Origin: a virus
Strand: one strand, 5' to 3'
IMG/VR virus record: IMGVR_UViG_3300006734_000042
Location: 1-23,325 of that record
DNA: 23,325 bases
Shown: one piece after another, positions 1-6,872 of the stretch
Position numbering within the stretch: position 1 is the first letter of the stretch
Layout: each line of letters starts with the position of its first letter
Made by a program: the position numbers and the translations under genes
Notes under the pieces: generated by a model
Databases searched by the model: none
Told to the model about the DNA's origin: nothing
Seen by the model: the letters and a program-made list of their open reading frames with translations, nothing else

Positions 1-4
1 TAAA

Positions 5-100
5 GGCTTAACTAGATTATGTATGCAATTAGCTCCGTAATCTCTTGCACCTGCAGACAGTGAGGTGGTTAAGTCTTTTTAAAAAGTAAGGCTAAAGACT
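5..100 (+). ncRNA. Candidate structured leader RNA (three-way junction)
   Basis: No gene is visible in 1-138. By eye, 5-12 pairs with 68-75 (8 bp, one G-T), enclosing a 7-bp stem (15-21 with 36-42, one G-T) and a 5-bp stem (48-52 with 63-67), which makes a three-way junction. A T-run follows the outer stem at 76-80. A competing hairpin pairs 72-78 with 94-100 and would break the outer stem, an arrangement like an attenuator or riboswitch. It lies just upstream of the first gene of the block. It is not a tRNA, because no T-arm is present. No known RNA family was recognised, and chance pairing in AT-rich DNA remains possible. Confidence 0.3.
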
Positions 101-138
101 GATAAAAAGTGTAATAAAGTAAGATTATAAACTGAAAA

Positions 139-384
139 ATGATGAAAATAACACTAGAATTTGACGGAGTAGAAGAGGCAGAAGATGCTAGAACAGCATT
201 GGATGGCTATAAATGGAAACTAGCAATGTGGGACCTTGACCAAGAACTAAGAAGCATAGCTAAGTACCAAAACTCAATTATTAACCATAATCAAACAGCA
301 TCCTCAGAAGAAATGGAAACAGCTGATAAGATTAGAGAAGAGATTAGAAGACTACTAGAAAATTATAATTTAAGTTTAGATTAA
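139..384 (+). CDS. Small acidic conserved phage protein, function unknown
   Basis: 81 residues. A short beta-like start (MKITLEFDG) is followed by a charged, mostly helical body rich in Glu, Lys and Arg and ending in a probable amphipathic helix. No catalytic motif or membrane segment is visible. Two Met codons in tandem (139 and 142) make the exact start uncertain, and no Shine-Dalgarno sequence precedes either. Similar short proteins opening with the same strand and an EEAE/ARTALDG-type segment recur in phage genomes as hypothetical proteins; that is recalled, not searched. It is the first gene of the + strand block, 11 bases before the HELLH gene. Confidence 0.75.
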   Translation: MMKITLEFDGVEEAEDARTALDGYKWKLAMWDLDQELRSIAKYQNSIINHNQTASSEEMETADKIREEIRRLLENYNLSLD

Positions 385-395
385 AAGAAAGAAAA

Positions 396-662
396 ATGAT
401 TAACAAATGGCTTAAGAAGTTAGAGTTAACTGATTGGACAGTTAGATTAGAACCCTTAAGTAATGAACAGGTTTTATGTGATTGTCCACCAGAAGATTGT
501 TACTTTATAGGAGTTAAATATGATTCTTTTACCAAAGATGCAGTAATATACCATGATAGAGATCTAACTGAAGAGGATATAGTGCATGAGTTATTACATG
601 TTAAGTATCCTGACTGGACAGAAGATCAAGTAAATTTAGAAACTGATAAATTATTAAAATGA
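396..662 (+). CDS. Minimal HELLH metallopeptidase-like protein
   Basis: 88 residues. An N-terminal segment (LKKLELTDWTVRLE, about 6-19) precedes a cysteine pair (CDC, 28-30) and a beta region. HELLH then occupies 64-68, the HExxH zinc-binding and catalytic signature, with Glu82 as a possible third ligand. Order and size resemble the very small phage gluzincin/SprT-like proteins that keep only the core strand and HExxH helix. Whether it cleaves protein cannot be told; it could be a structural zinc protein. It ends in an ATGA overlap with the next gene, which suggests translational coupling. Confidence 0.75.
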   Translation: MINKWLKKLELTDWTVRLEPLSNEQVLCDCPPEDCYFIGVKYDSFTKDAVIYHDRDLTEEDIVHELLHVKYPDWTEDQVNLETDKLLK

Positions 663-910
663 CTGAAAGACAATTAGAATTATTAGAGTTTGAAAAGCAA
701 ACAATATTAAGTGAAGAATCTGACAATGGTTATGACTACCATTATTATACAAAAGATGTAAGCGGTGTATTATTTTCATCTTGTTCAAATGATGAAACTA
801 CAGATGGTGATTGGTTTATACATATTATAGACACACCAACTAAATTCAGACACTTTGGTGTAGTCCAAGCTTTATTTAATATATTAGAAAAAGCAGCTAA
901 TGAAGAATAA
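659..910 (+). CDS. Hypothetical protein
   Basis: 83 residues, acidic, with a Tyr/Asp-rich stretch near 25-30 and a predicted C-terminal helix. No family was recognised and no motif, signal or membrane segment is visible. The start overlaps the stop of the HELLH gene (ATGA), and its end overlaps the next gene by 11 bases, so it sits in a tightly packed operon and is likely translated by coupling. Confidence 0.65.
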   Translation: MTERQLELLEFEKQTILSEESDNGYDYHYYTKDVSGVLFSSCSNDETTDGDWFIHIIDTPTKFRHFGVVQALFNILEKAANEE

Positions 911-1283
911 TATATTTTTAAAGCTCTCTGTTAAAGATGGAGAGCTTGATTTTCCTGCTAAAATTCAACAAACAAGATTCAATACATTTTTAAAAGATTT
1001 ACCTGATGGTGCAAATTTAGAAATGTTTATAAGTGTAACTACCGGAAAAGGTAGTAATGCACAACTTGCAAGATTGCATGTTATGATAAGAGAGATTGCA
1101 AATGATCTTGGTTATACCTTTGAAGAAGTAAAACTTATGGTTAAACGTAATGTTGGACTATGTTTTATGAAGGATAAACAAGAGTATTGTAAATCTTTTG
1201 CAGACTGTGATAAAGATGATTTAAATCTATGTATCCAGGAGTGTGTGAGATTAGGAGATGATCTTGGTATTCAATTAAGATAA
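900..1283 (+). CDS. Possible NinB-like recombination protein
   Basis: 127 residues. After an N-terminal beta region comes GKGSNAQLARLHVMIREIA (about 49-67), a pattern like the 'N-A-x-L/H-x-I' helix of NinB/YbcN-type phage proteins. A segment on the pattern 'GYTFEEVKLMVKR' and a C-terminal helix about serial residues, ending DDLGI, follow. NinB (lambda Orf) proteins bind ssDNA and assist phage recombination. The resemblance is of pattern and length only and may be wrong. The gene overlaps its upstream neighbour by 11 bases, and its 3' end overlaps the convergent - strand gene tail-to-tail by 9 bases. Confidence 0.6.
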   Translation: MKNNIFLKLSVKDGELDFPAKIQQTRFNTFLKDLPDGANLEMFISVTTGKGSNAQLARLHVMIREIANDLGYTFEEVKLMVKRNVGLCFMKDKQEYCKSFADCDKDDLNLCIQECVRLGDDLGIQLR

Positions 1284-1697
1284 CTGTTCATTAAGCTGAT
1301 CCTGCATTTTTTTATTAATCTCATTAAATTTATCATAATCATTTGCCTCAGTAGCCTTAAGAAGCTCAGTTATTAAAGATTGATCTATAGTAGCATTAAC
1401 TTTTATATTAAGACCCTGTTCATAAGCCTTAGCTTTTAACAGCTGTTGTAAAGAAAAGATTGTATATAAATGAGCTTCTTCTTCTGTGAATGGATCTTTT
1501 TCAGTGTCTAGTTTGCCATCAACATATTTATTAAATTTGTCAAACATTACTGAAATTCCAGAAGGATCATCCTTCTTCATTAAAAAGTATACCATCAACT
1601 GTTCAAGACCAAATATATACGTTGTACTCAAAGATATATCTTCAATGTTCTTTGTAAAATCATATGTATCTTGCACTGGTATTTTTTCCTCAGACAT
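1275..1697 (-). CDS. Hypothetical acidic protein on the opposite strand
   Basis: 140 residues starting MSEEKIPVQD. The frame extends 27 codons further upstream, but that extension is Phe/Ile-rich, overlaps the divergent glycosylase start and is unlike the rest, so the internal Met at 1697 was chosen. The protein is acidic and helical with no recognised motif; helical segments with Gln and Asn dominate the C-terminus. It is the only - strand gene within the early block. It is convergent with the gene ending at 1283 and divergent from the gene starting at 1725, with only 27 bases between the two starts. An independent promoter must lie in or next to the glycosylase start. Confidence 0.7.
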   Translation of the reverse strand: MSEEKIPVQDTYDFTKNIEDISLSTTYIFGLEQLMVYFLMKKDDPSGISVMFDKFNKYVDGKLDTEKDPFTEEEAHLYTIFSLQQLLKAKAYEQGLNIKVNATIDQSLITELLKATEANDYDKFNEINKKMQDQLNEQLS

Positions 1698-1716
1698 AAT
1701 TATAAACTTTAATAGT

Positions 1717-1726
1717 ATAAATTTAT
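1717..1726. promoter_or_regulatory. Palindrome ATAAATTTAT in divergent start region
   Basis: The perfect 10-base palindrome ATAAATTTAT lies between the divergent starts at 1697 and 1725 and overlaps the glycosylase ATG. The same palindrome recurs at 2430-2439, just past that gene. It could be an operator, or chance in AT-rich DNA. Confidence 0.25.
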
Positions 1727-2423
1727 GAATAAAATTGATATTAACATAAACAATATAAGAAAAAAGTTCAAAACACAATTAAATAGCAGTGGTTGGAACA
1801 AGATAATGGATCCTATAATTGATTCAGAAGCATTTGAGATTAGCATATATAAACTAAAATCTTATGTAGAAAATGATCAGAGATTTACACCCAAATTATC
1901 TGAGATATTTAGAGCATTTGAAGAATGTCCATTTGATCAGCTGAAAGTTATAATAATTGGCCAAGATCCATACCCACAGTTAGGTGTTGCAGATGGCATA
2001 TCTTTTAGTTGTAGTAAAACAATGAAATTACAACCATCATTGCGTTATATATTTAAAGCACTAAATGGAAGTCAGTATGATAGCATGAATCCAGATCTTA
2101 GTAGATGGTCAAAACAAGGTGTTTTAATGCTTAACACAGCATTTACTGTAGAAATAGGTAAAATTGGTAGTCATTATGACGTATGGAAGCCTATAACTCA
2201 AATGATACTATCAGCAATAAATAATAATAATAAAGATTTAGCTGTTGCATTATTAGGCAAAAAAGCTGAAGAATGGCAACTACGTCTTAATAATCAAAAA
2301 ATATACAAAACACCTCATCCAGCATCTGCTGCATATAAAGGTGGAGAGTGGGATTGTAAGGATGTATTTAACAATATAAACAGCCATTTATTGACCCAAA
2401 ATCATCAACCAATAACTTGGTAA
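1725..2423 (+). CDS. ung: Uracil-DNA glycosylase, family 1
   Basis: 232 residues, the usual length for family-1 UDG, which removes uracil from DNA to start base-excision repair. The water-activating motif is GQDPYP at 79-84 (Asp81; usually GQDPYH). ISFS at 92-95 matches the uracil-binding Phe region. LMLNTAFT at 134-141 matches the LLLNT motif with the uracil-recognising Asn. HPAS at 198-201 stands for the HPSP DNA-intercalation/catalytic His loop, and the protein ends in the family's typical I-T-W. The catalytic set therefore looks complete, with small substitutions after the Asp and His motifs. In a phage it may limit uracil in replicating DNA or act at the replication fork. Confidence 0.93.
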   Translation: MNKIDININNIRKKFKTQLNSSGWNKIMDPIIDSEAFEISIYKLKSYVENDQRFTPKLSEIFRAFEECPFDQLKVIIIGQDPYPQLGVADGISFSCSKTMKLQPSLRYIFKALNGSQYDSMNPDLSRWSKQGVLMLNTAFTVEIGKIGSHYDVWKPITQMILSAINNNNKDLAVALLGKKAEEWQLRLNNQKIYKTPHPASAAYKGGEWDCKDVFNNINSHLLTQNHQPITW

Positions 2424-2429
2424 AATCAT

Positions 2430-2448
2430 ATAAATTTATTAAATTTAT
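2430..2448. promoter_or_regulatory. Tandem TAAATTTAT repeat
   Basis: Two back-to-back copies of TAAATTTAT (2431-2439, 2440-2448), the first embedded in the palindrome ATAAATTTAT, lie in the 33-base gap before the DnaA-like gene. This could be an operator or a binding site for the adjacent DNA-binding protein. Support is by sequence pattern only. Confidence 0.25.
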
Positions 2449-2456
2449 AGTTCACT

Positions 2457-2924
2457 ATGATTATAGAATTACAAGAAGAAATTGACAATAAAATTGTTGA
2501 TTTTAAATCTGAAATGTTTAACAAATACGGTATAACGCTGTATGTATATTGCAATAGTGTGAAAGAAGCTGGATATGTATCATTATCTGGTTTGTGGAAT
2601 CTATTTTCTGAATATGTAACAACTAATTATCCTAAGTATATAAAGTATCTTGACTTACAGAAAAAAACTAGAAAGAGAGAATGGGTTACAATTAAACAAT
2701 GTTATATATACATAGCATGTGAAGATCTAGGCTTTGGTGTAAGTGAAGTATCAAGATTTTTAAATTCTCATCATGCTACTATACTTTATTCTCGTAGAAA
2801 AGTGAAAACTTTTCTAGAGTATGGGGATAAATTTTATTTAGAAATACATGATGAAATAATAAAAAAATACAAAGATTATGTTAGAACTATTTCAAAAAAT
2901 ACAGAAGTACGGAATAACTCCTAA
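2457..2924 (+). CDS. DnaA domain-IV-like DNA-binding protein
   Basis: 155 residues. The N-terminal half (1-65) was not recognised. Residues 70-139 follow the pattern of DnaA C-terminal domain IV: a helix carrying TIKQCYIYIACEDL, a second with GVSEVSRFL, then HHATILYSRRKV at 105-116, which matches the DnaA signature region (H-x-T-V-L-x-x-x-x-K-V) that reads the DnaA box. No Walker A or AAA+ domain is present, so it would bind DNA without remodelling it. Just upstream of helicase genes, it is a good candidate for phage origin recognition or for recruiting or competing with host DnaA. It overlaps the next gene by 47 bases. Confidence 0.75.
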   Translation: MIIELQEEIDNKIVDFKSEMFNKYGITLYVYCNSVKEAGYVSLSGLWNLFSEYVTTNYPKYIKYLDLQKKTRKREWVTIKQCYIYIACEDLGFGVSEVSRFLNSHHATILYSRRKVKTFLEYGDKFYLEIHDEIIKKYKDYVRTISKNTEVRNNS

Positions 2925-3459
2925 TCAATGCATGATATTATTTGCATTTAATGAAGGAATAACTCCATATACATGGGGAGAATTTGATATAAAAAGTCTT
3001 GTAGAAGAAGGATATATCAATAAAGATAACTCCATAACTGTTGAAGGTGAAAAAGTAATAGCTACTTTGAATAATTACTTCACTGTAAATAAAAATAAAA
3101 CAAATAAGCAACTGTTAGGAAATTCCGGACAGTTGAATGTTAGTCAATACAGAGATATATTTCCCAAAGGTAAATTACCATCAGGTGTACCTGCAAGAAA
3201 TAATGTTAAAATACTAACTGAAAATTTTAGATGGTTCTTTGCAGAGTATGATTATAGCTGGGAAGAGATTATAAAGGCTACTAAAATGTATGTAAATGAG
3301 TATCAAAGAAACAATTATCTTTACATGCAGAATAGTCAGTATTTTATATCTAAACAAGACAAACACAAGGTCAAAACTTCAAAACTTGCAGACTACTGTG
3401 ATATGATTAGAGATGGTATAACTACTGAAAGTGATCATTTTAAAGAAAAAGTAGTATGA
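2878..3459 (+). CDS. Hypothetical replication-associated protein
   Basis: 193 residues. The N-terminal part (about 1-70) looks like a winged-helix fold: short helices followed by an EEGYIN turn and strands with ITVEGEKVI. A polar Asn/Lys linker follows. The C-terminal helical region (about 105-175) carries an aromatic series including WFFAEYDYSWEEII and a later LADYCDMI. No named family was recognised. Its position between a DnaA-like protein and a DnaB-type helicase makes a helicase-loader or replisome-organiser role plausible; that is context only. The start at 2878 lies inside the upstream gene (47-base overlap), and the next gene starts in an ATGA overlap. Confidence 0.7.
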   Translation: MLELFQKIQKYGITPNQCMILFAFNEGITPYTWGEFDIKSLVEEGYINKDNSITVEGEKVIATLNNYFTVNKNKTNKQLLGNSGQLNVSQYRDIFPKGKLPSGVPARNNVKILTENFRWFFAEYDYSWEEIIKATKMYVNEYQRNNYLYMQNSQYFISKQDKHKVKTSKLADYCDMIRDGITTESDHFKEKVV

Positions 3460-3683
3460 AAGATCAAACGGTTGAAGAAATTGATAAAGACTTGGTAATT
3501 GAATTTGTTAATGGATTAATAAAAGAACATAAGAACTTCAGTAAAGAAGATTTTAGTAGCAGTATGAATAAAAATCAAGCAATATGGGCAACCCATGTTA
3601 CTTGCAAAAGACTTGCTCAAGAATCAGGAAAGAAGTTTTATTATGAATGTTTAAGATATATAATGGAAATACCGCATGAGTAG
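3456..3683 (+). CDS. Hypothetical small helical protein
   Basis: 75 residues, charged, probably all helical, with no recognised motif. It overlaps the upstream stop by ATGA and the downstream helicase start by 8 bases, so it is embedded in the helicase operon and probably coupled to it. A small helicase accessory role is possible but not shown. Confidence 0.65.
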   Translation: MKDQTVEEIDKDLVIEFVNGLIKEHKNFSKEDFSSSMNKNQAIWATHVTCKRLAQESGKKFYYECLRYIMEIPHE

Positions 3684-4632
3684 ACAAAAACCAGCATGGG
3701 GTGGTCAATATGAATCATTCAATGAAGCATTGAAATATATGCTAAATAGACAAAAAGGACTTGAAAAGTCTGTATATACCCCGTGGCCTAAGTTTAATGA
3801 CGCAACCACAGATGGTTTAGAGTGGAATACTTTAACTGTTATAGGGGGACGTCCTGGCTCAGGTAAAACTCTTATTAAAGATCAGATCATAAGAGAATCA
3901 TTTGATTTAAATCCAGATGATAATTTTAGAGTTCTAGAATTTCAATTTGAGATGGTTGGTAGAACCTCAGCTATGCGTGAATTTAGTTCACTAACTGGAA
4001 AAACTTATAAAGAATTATGTAGTGCAGGTAGTAAATTATCTACGGATGTAATAAATACATGTCATCAATATGCAAAAGATAGGGTTAAGAATCCTGTTGA
4101 TATTATCAGCAGACCTATGACCGTAAATCAGATGCGTGAACAGATTGATATGTATATGGATGAACACAAGGGTGCCAAAACTATTATTACACTGGATCAC
4201 ACTATACTTGTAAAAAGAGCTCCTTATCAAAACAATAGATTAGATATGCTATTTGAGTTAGGTGAGTTTTTTACACAATGTAAAAGAGATTATCCGTGTT
4301 TATTTATTGCACTGTCTCAGCTTAATAGGAATATAGATAATCCTGACCGGGCTGTAGATGGTAAATATGGCAACTATGTATTAGAATCAGATATATTTGG
4401 TTCAGATGCAATGTTACAACACGCAGATAACTTAATTGGTATTAACCGTCCTGCAAAACAAAAGATCAGATATTATGGCCCAGACAGATATATAATAAAA
4501 GATGATAGAACTCTTGTATTACACTTTCTTAAAGCAAGAAATGGTGATACACGGATGAGTTTCTTTAGAGGAGAATTTGAAAAAATGCAGATATCTGAAA
4601 TGGCCACACCAGAACAACAAGATAGAAGATGA
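3676..4632 (+). CDS. DnaB-type replicative helicase (RecA-like core only)
   Basis: 318 residues. Walker A GGRPGSGKT is at 57-65, Walker B ITLDH at 171-175 and SQLNR at 214-218 (helicase motif H3). KARNG at 287-291 is the beta-hairpin/arginine-finger region typical of the DnaB C-terminal domain, followed by FFRGEF like the F-x-x-x-x-x-F end of the family. The N-terminal DnaB helical domain, which binds primase in full-length DnaB, is missing, so this is a short phage version of the 5'-3' hexameric helicase. Primase contact would need another surface or partner, perhaps one of the two small genes upstream. It ends in an ATGA overlap with the next gene. Confidence 0.92.
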   Translation: MSRQKPAWGGQYESFNEALKYMLNRQKGLEKSVYTPWPKFNDATTDGLEWNTLTVIGGRPGSGKTLIKDQIIRESFDLNPDDNFRVLEFQFEMVGRTSAMREFSSLTGKTYKELCSAGSKLSTDVINTCHQYAKDRVKNPVDIISRPMTVNQMREQIDMYMDEHKGAKTIITLDHTILVKRAPYQNNRLDMLFELGEFFTQCKRDYPCLFIALSQLNRNIDNPDRAVDGKYGNYVLESDIFGSDAMLQHADNLIGINRPAKQKIRYYGPDRYIIKDDRTLVLHFLKARNGDTRMSFFRGEFEKMQISEMATPEQQDRR

Positions 4633-5132
4633 TAAGTACTAAAAGTAAAGTAATGACTCCAGCCGAAAGAAAAAAGAAAGTCTCTGAACTTAGAGAAGAG
4701 CATGAAGATTATTTTCAAACAATTGGAAATCTTAATGCATTATACATACCAAAAATGGCTTATAGGCCAAATGGCAAAGATGATTTATATGTATCATTCT
4801 TTCCAAGTGAACTTGAGAAAGGTGAAGACATATATACAGAATTTGTAAGTATTGATTATGAATCAGAAGATCCTAAAAGAACATTATATCTTCATAAATA
4901 TAATGCTCACTGGAAGGAAGAGTATGAACTCATAACCAGTAATTCAGGTTTTGAAAGACATCTTATACCTGTAAATGAGCTAATTGTTATAAATGATGTA
5001 ACAAGCAGGAAAGAAGAATCTAAAACTATATTTGAATTAGAAGATCTTCCTAATCCTGATGATAATATGAAACAATATCTTAAAAGAATAGCAATAGCTT
5101 TAGAATCAATAGCAAAACAATTAAATAAATAA
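4629..5132 (+). CDS. Hypothetical protein in replication operon
   Basis: 167 residues. A basic/acidic helix (MTPAERKKKVSELREEHEDY, about 9-28) is followed by a beta-rich middle, an acidic linker and a C-terminal amphipathic helix (about 147-167). No family was recognised. The start at 4629 overlaps the helicase stop by ATGA; Met9 at 4653 is an alternative. The C-terminal helix could serve oligomerisation. It lies between helicase and Sak4 genes, so an accessory role in replication or recombination is likely by context. Confidence 0.7.
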   Translation: MISTKSKVMTPAERKKKVSELREEHEDYFQTIGNLNALYIPKMAYRPNGKDDLYVSFFPSELEKGEDIYTEFVSIDYESEDPKRTLYLHKYNAHWKEEYELITSNSGFERHLIPVNELIVINDVTSRKEESKTIFELEDLPNPDDNMKQYLKRIAIALESIAKQLNK

Positions 5133-5135
5133 ATA

Positions 5136-5819
5136 ATGGCAGAAAGCGTTTTAGTAATTGCTGACTCAGGGTCAGGTAAATCTACATCTGGTAGAAATTT
5201 AGATCCAAAAGAAACATTTTGGATTAATATTGCAAATAAACCCTTACCTTTTAAAGGTTGGAAATCTAAATACACATTGATTAGCAAAGATAATCCCACG
5301 GGTAATATGACAAATGCGTCATCAGCTACAGGGATTATGAAAGCTATACAACATGTAAATGATAAAATGCCACATATAACTAATTTAGTTATTGATGACT
5401 GGCAATATATGTCTGCTTTTGAATACTTTGATAGAGCAAATGAAAAAGGATATGATAAATTTACCTCAATAGCTTCAAACCTAGCTCAGGTTGCAAAAAT
5501 GCCAAAAGATTTGAGAGATGATTTGTTTTGTTTTTTTCTAACTCATTCAGAGGAGTCAACTGATATAAATGGCCATAGAAAAGTTAAAGCAAAAACTGTA
5601 GGTAAGATGATAGATAATGCATTAACTTTGGAAGGCTTATTTTCTATTGTACTTTTTGGTAAGGTTATCAAAGAAGAAGATGGAACATTAAGATATGGAT
5701 TTGAAACACAAACTAATGGTGAGAACACATGTAAATCACCAATGGGTATGTTTGAAGAATCCTTCATTGAAAATGATTTGCAATATGTTAAAGATTGCAT
5801 CATTGAGTATAGTAAATAA
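5136..5819 (+). CDS. Sak4-like RecA-fold ATPase (AAA_24 type)
   Basis: 227 residues. Walker A DSGSGKST lies at 10-17, right at the N-terminus; Walker B LVIDD is at 84-88 and THSEE at 136-140. A later stretch with GKMIDNALTLEGLF and VLFGKV matches the strand order of the PF13479/Sak4 group. Sak4 proteins are short RecA/Rad51-like phage recombinases that anneal single strands, usually working with a phage SSB. The next gene looks like such an SSB, which supports the assignment. Alternatively it may be a generic P-loop NTPase. The start MAESVLVIAD leaves the usual few residues ahead of the P-loop. Confidence 0.82.
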   Translation: MAESVLVIADSGSGKSTSGRNLDPKETFWINIANKPLPFKGWKSKYTLISKDNPTGNMTNASSATGIMKAIQHVNDKMPHITNLVIDDWQYMSAFEYFDRANEKGYDKFTSIASNLAQVAKMPKDLRDDLFCFFLTHSEESTDINGHRKVKAKTVGKMIDNALTLEGLFSIVLFGKVIKEEDGTLRYGFETQTNGENTCKSPMGMFEESFIENDLQYVKDCIIEYSK

Positions 5820-5840
5820 ATAATTAATTAATTAAAAAGT

Positions 5841-6506
5841 ATGTTAAGTACAAAAGACATGAGTGCCGGTTCAGGCAAAGCAAGACCTGTTATCGGAGTA
5901 GGTAATCAGAAAGTAAAAATTAATAGCATCACATTTGATCAAACACCTTATGATAAGGATGCATATAATGTAGTATTGCATGTAGAATCAGAGCCAGTAG
6001 GCGGAGAGTTTGAGGGTTTTCTTATAGACCCTAATGATGCAAATGGGCCTAGATATGAAGGTCAAGTTGGTAGGATTAGATTAAGTCCATATCCGTTTAA
6101 AGATGCTACTTTACCAAGTGGTAGAGAAGTAAAAAGAGATACAGAAGTTCTTAAATCTATGATTTATTTATCTGAAGTATTAAATAAGCGTGATGACTTA
6201 GATATGATTGAAGCTGACACTATTGAACAATTTATGAAATCTGCAGATTCCGTTTTATCTGGAGATACATTCATAAATGCATGTGTTGGCGGTAGAGAGT
6301 GGGAAAATAAGGAAGGTTATATTAACTATGACTTATTCTTACCAAGAAATTCTAAAGACGGAGTTTCATTAGAAGCTTTGGATGTAGAAAATTCAAAATT
6401 ATATAAGTTTTCTAAAGAAGATCATGTAAAAGAGTTAAAGAAAACTCAAACTACATCAAGTTTTGAACCTGCTAGTTCTAATACAGGGGATGACTTTGAT
6501 CTATAA
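5841..6506 (+). CDS. SSB-like single-stranded DNA-binding protein
   Basis: 221 residues. A long beta-rich region (about 14-85: VKINSITFDQ, YNVVLHVES and further strands) suggests an OB-like domain. A helical segment with conserved acid residues follows. A Ser/Thr-rich linker ends in the acidic tip GDDFDL at 216-221, the hallmark of SSB proteins, whose acidic C-terminus docks partner proteins. The position next to a Sak4-like ATPase fits the known Sak4-SSB pairing. No OB signature can be confirmed by eye, so the call rests on tail, length and context. Two hairpins downstream (6516-6529, 6588-6610) probably close this transcript. Confidence 0.7.
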   Translation: MLSTKDMSAGSGKARPVIGVGNQKVKINSITFDQTPYDKDAYNVVLHVESEPVGGEFEGFLIDPNDANGPRYEGQVGRIRLSPYPFKDATLPSGREVKRDTEVLKSMIYLSEVLNKRDDLDMIEADTIEQFMKSADSVLSGDTFINACVGGREWENKEGYINYDLFLPRNSKDGVSLEALDVENSKLYKFSKEDHVKELKKTQTTSSFEPASSNTGDDFDL

Positions 6507-6515
6507 ATTTTTTTT

Positions 6516-6535
6516 CCTGCGTGCGCGGGTGTTTT
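6516..6535 (+). terminator. Short GC hairpin after SSB-like gene
   Basis: 6516-6520 pairs with 6525-6529 (CCTGC with GCGGG, one G-T) around a GTGC loop, just after a T8 run and before TGTTTT. It is a weak terminator or processing hairpin. Apart from this and the next hairpin, nothing was seen in the gap 6507-6644. Confidence 0.35.
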
Positions 6536-6587
6536 AATGTAAAACATAACAAGCAAGTAGTTTTAGTAGGCCTAAATCACTAATTCA

Positions 6588-6621
6588 GGGGGACTGTTTG
6601 GCGTGTCCCCTCTACTTTTTT
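6588..6621 (+). terminator. Intrinsic terminator before lipoprotein gene
   Basis: GGGGAC at 6589-6594 pairs perfectly with GTCCCC at 6605-6610 around a 10-base loop; TCTAC and a T-run (6616-6621) follow. It lies 24 bases before the lipoprotein ATG and would separate that gene from the recombination operon. Confidence 0.6.
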
Positions 6622-6644
6622 ATTAATCCCTTAATTTTTTTATT

Positions 6645-6827
6645 ATGAAAAAGTTATTTTTAAGTTTTATTGCGGTAAGTGCGTTAACTCTTGTGTCTTG
6701 TAGCAAAGGAGAATGCACAGATTCAGCTGAAAAAGTAGAAGTTTCAGAAAGTTCTAGTGTAGAAGAAGCACCAGCTGAAGAACCAGCTGTAGAAGCTGAT
6801 TCATTATCTATAGAAACTGTAGAATAG
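6645..6827 (+). CDS. Small acidic lipoprotein
   Basis: 60 residues. MKK plus a hydrophobic core forms a signal peptide; LVSC at 16-19 is a lipobox, with Cys19 as the lipidated residue after signal peptidase II cleavage. The mature part is about 42 residues, very rich in Glu, Ala and Ser (PAEEPAVEADS near the end), with no fold expected. No acidic or Lys-led surface-export signal directly follows the Cys, so an inner face of the envelope is more likely than the cell surface. Flanking terminators make it a separate unit, like a 'moron' gene. Envelope alteration or superinfection exclusion is possible but not shown. Confidence 0.8.
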   Translation: MKKLFLSFIAVSALTLVSCSKGECTDSAEKVEVSESSSVEEAPAEEPAVEADSLSIETVE

Positions 6828-6838
6828 TTTAGGGTTTG

Positions 6839-6872
6839 AAATTGCCGGTCTTGTGCCGGCAATTTTTTTTTA
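6839..6872 (+). terminator. Strong intrinsic terminator after lipoprotein gene
   Basis: AAATTGCCGG at 6839-6848 pairs perfectly with CCGGCAATTT at 6856-6865 (10 bp, 7-base loop), running into a T-run to 6871. This is a textbook Rho-independent terminator closing the lipoprotein unit. Confidence 0.9.

Noticed and set aside
5-75. tRNA-sized element with an 8-bp closing stem
   Set aside because: No T-arm sequence, no proper anticodon arm and only three helices, so it is not a tRNA. Kept as a possible structured RNA.
1-78. Open - strand frame reading into the left edge
   Set aside because: Only about 24 codons, with no ATG before a stop; too short to tell from chance.
1486-1728. + strand frame opposite the 1275-1697 gene
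   Set aside because: Ser/Ile-rich antisense shadow with no motif; the - strand protein has a far more natural composition.
6623-6862. - strand frame opposite the lipoprotein gene
   Set aside because: Ser/Thr/Ala-rich antisense of an acidic repeat, ending inside a terminator; a shadow of the real gene.
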